DNA from: Mycobacterium sp.
Lineage (GTDB): Bacteria; Actinomycetota; Actinomycetes; Mycobacteriales; Mycobacteriaceae
DNA: 13,638 nt
Direction of reading: 5' to 3'
Assembly: GCA_023264755.1 (NCBI GenBank)
Contig: JAHFVB010000061.1
Coordinates: 1 to 13,638 of the forward strand
The position numbers were made by a program, and so were the translations under genes. Positions 12,609 through 13,638 of this stretch are shown here, in pieces. The notes below the pieces were generated by a model. The model worked only from the letters and a program-made list of their open reading frames with translations, had not been told where the DNA came from and did not search any database. The stretch's first letter is position 1. The number at the start of each line of letters is the position of its first letter.

Positions 12609-13508
12609 ATGGTGGAACTCTCCGACGACGAACTCTCCGCACTCGACGAATTCGGCCTGCTGCCCGAGAACGCCGAGCAGCTCGGCGTGACGGGTCCGCT
12701 GCCCGCGGTCGAACGGATCCACCTCGGTGAGGTCAGCGCGCTGAAGTGGGGCACCGAAGCGCCGAGGGTCGTCTTCCTGCACGGCGGTGGCCAGAACGCC
12801 CACACCTGGGACACCGTGATCCTCGGCCTCGGCGTACCCGCGCTGGCCGTCGACCTCCCCGGCCATGGCCGCTCGGCCTGGCGCGAAGACGGCGACTACG
12901 GCCCGAAGCTCAACGCCGAAACCCTGCGGCCCGTGCTCCGCAGCCTCGCCCCCGACCCCCGGTTGGTGGTCGGTATGTCGCTGGGCGGGCTGACCGCGCT
13001 GCGCATCGCAGCCTCCGAACCCGCGCTGGTGCCCGAACTCGTGCTCGTCGACGTCACGCCCTCGGCCCCCGAGCGTCACGAGCAGATGACGAAGGCCCAA
13101 CTGGGCGCCGTTGCGCTGGTGAAGGGCGACCGGGAATTCCCCAGCTTCGCCGCGATGGTCGACGTGACGGCGGCCGCCGCCCCGCACCGCGATCGGAACT
13201 CGTTGCGCCGCGGTGTCTTCCACAACTCCAAACAACTCGACGACGGCACCTGGACGTGGCGCTACGACTCCTTCCGCAAGGGCGACGGCTTCAATGGGCT
13301 GTGGGACGACGTCCCCGCCATCACCATGCCGACCACCCTGGTGCGTGGCGCCAACTCGCACTTCGTCAACGACGAGGACGCCGAAACCTTCGCGAAGGGG
13401 GCGCCGGGATTTCAACGCACCCATGTCGTCGCCGACGCCGGGCACTCGGTACAGGGCGACCAGCCCGCCGCGCTCGTCGCCATCCTGCAGGCCATCCTGG
13501 CCGGCTAG
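12609..13508 (+). CDS. Alpha/beta-hydrolase, Rv0045c homologue
   Basis: Esterase-type hydrolase; Rv0045c is a structurally known esterase of uncertain physiological substrate. The 299-aa protein begins MVELSDDELSALDEFGLL, close to the family start. It has the oxyanion motif FLHGGGQNAHTWDTV (His58-Gly61), DLPGHGRSAWREDGDYGP, the nucleophile elbow GMSLGG with Ser124, a probable acid in VNDED, and the catalytic His279 (DAGHSVQGDQP). The conserved stretch LRRGVFHNSKQLDDGTW belongs to the lid region. No signal peptide or TM. The gene is divergent from the Eis-family gene. Any promoter is very close to the ATG. Confidence 0.93.
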   Translation: MVELSDDELSALDEFGLLPENAEQLGVTGPLPAVERIHLGEVSALKWGTEAPRVVFLHGGGQNAHTWDTVILGLGVPALAVDLPGHGRSAWREDGDYGPKLNAETLRPVLRSLAPDPRLVVGMSLGGLTALRIAASEPALVPELVLVDVTPSAPERHEQMTKAQLGAVALVKGDREFPSFAAMVDVTAAAAPHRDRNSLRRGVFHNSKQLDDGTWTWRYDSFRKGDGFNGLWDDVPAITMPTTLVRGANSHFVNDEDAETFAKGAPGFQRTHVVADAGHSVQGDQPAALVAILQAILAG

Positions 13509-13602
13509 CTCCGATCGCGTAGCGCTCGGACGCGACGCACCAGCGCGCCGTCGGGACCGAGTGCCCGTTTTCACCCAGCCGATTTCCGGGTATACCGAGA
13601 CG

Positions 13603-13638
13603 ATGACCGCCCCCGCCGAGCCCGTCGAGCCACTGTCG
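13603..13638 (+). CDS. Start of a further gene, cut by the window
   Basis: ATG 13603 opens 12 codons (MTAPAEPVEPLS) that run off the right edge. TATACC (13591-13596), close to a TANNNT -10 but lacking the final T, lies 6 nt upstream, the same spacing as at three other starts in this window. Too short to identify. By synteny it could be an Rv0044c-type gene. Confidence 0.4.
   Translation, partial: MTAPAEPVEPLS

Noticed and set aside
13510..13530. Terminator after the alpha/beta-hydrolase (TCCGA/TCGGA hairpin)
   Set aside because: Only a 5-bp outer stem with a poor interior and no U-tract. Too weak to call.

Overview
The window is high-GC DNA from a mycobacterium, most likely a fast-growing Mycolicibacterium-type species. 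Its gene content and order mirror the M. tuberculosis block dnaB - rplI - rpsR - ssb - rpsF - (Rv0051) - ponA1 - (Rv0049) - (Rv0048c) - (Rv0047c) - ino1 - (Rv0045c), read here in the opposite direction. All names rest on recalled family sequence and synteny; no database search was run.

Layout. (1) 1-1332, minus: the 5' part of dnaB, the replicative helicase, running off the left edge. Its Walker A loop is interrupted by a 142-residue mini-intein with the hallmarks of a class 3 intein. (2) 1333-1853: a 521-bp gap with a cluster of five DnaA-box-like sites and the terminator of the ribosomal operon. (3) 1854-3575, minus: the rpsF-ssb-rpsR-rplI operon, with a structured leader in front of rpsF. 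(4) 3742-8370, minus: a DUF5318 zinc-ribbon gene, ponA1 (bifunctional peptidoglycan synthase) and a GT-C/GT87-like membrane protein. The reading frames of this set overlap, so it looks translationally coupled. (5) 8492-9349, plus: a divergent DUF1707 single-pass membrane protein. (6) 9350-9549: a short gap with a 12-bp tandem repeat and the promoter/operator of the next gene. (7) 9550-11249, plus: a PadR-family regulator and ino1 (inositol-3-phosphate synthase). (8) 11324-12538, minus: an Eis-family acetyltransferase inserted between ino1 and the Rv0045c homologue, relative to M. tuberculosis as I recall it. (9) 12609-13508, plus: an alpha/beta hydrolase (Rv0045c type), then the first 12 codons of a further gene.

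How it works together. The left half couples replication (DnaB, SSB) and translation (S6, S18, L9). The middle is a cell-wall growth module around PonA1. The right half begins inositol synthesis, needed for phosphatidylinositol, PIMs/LAM and mycothiol, probably under local PadR control. The most notable items are the class 3 intein with its cysteine pair, the DnaA-box cluster upstream of dnaB, the rpsF leader that can pair with its own Shine-Dalgarno, and the conserved PonA1 phosphosite with an enlarged cytoplasmic tail. I see no mobile element, tRNA, rRNA or CRISPR array.
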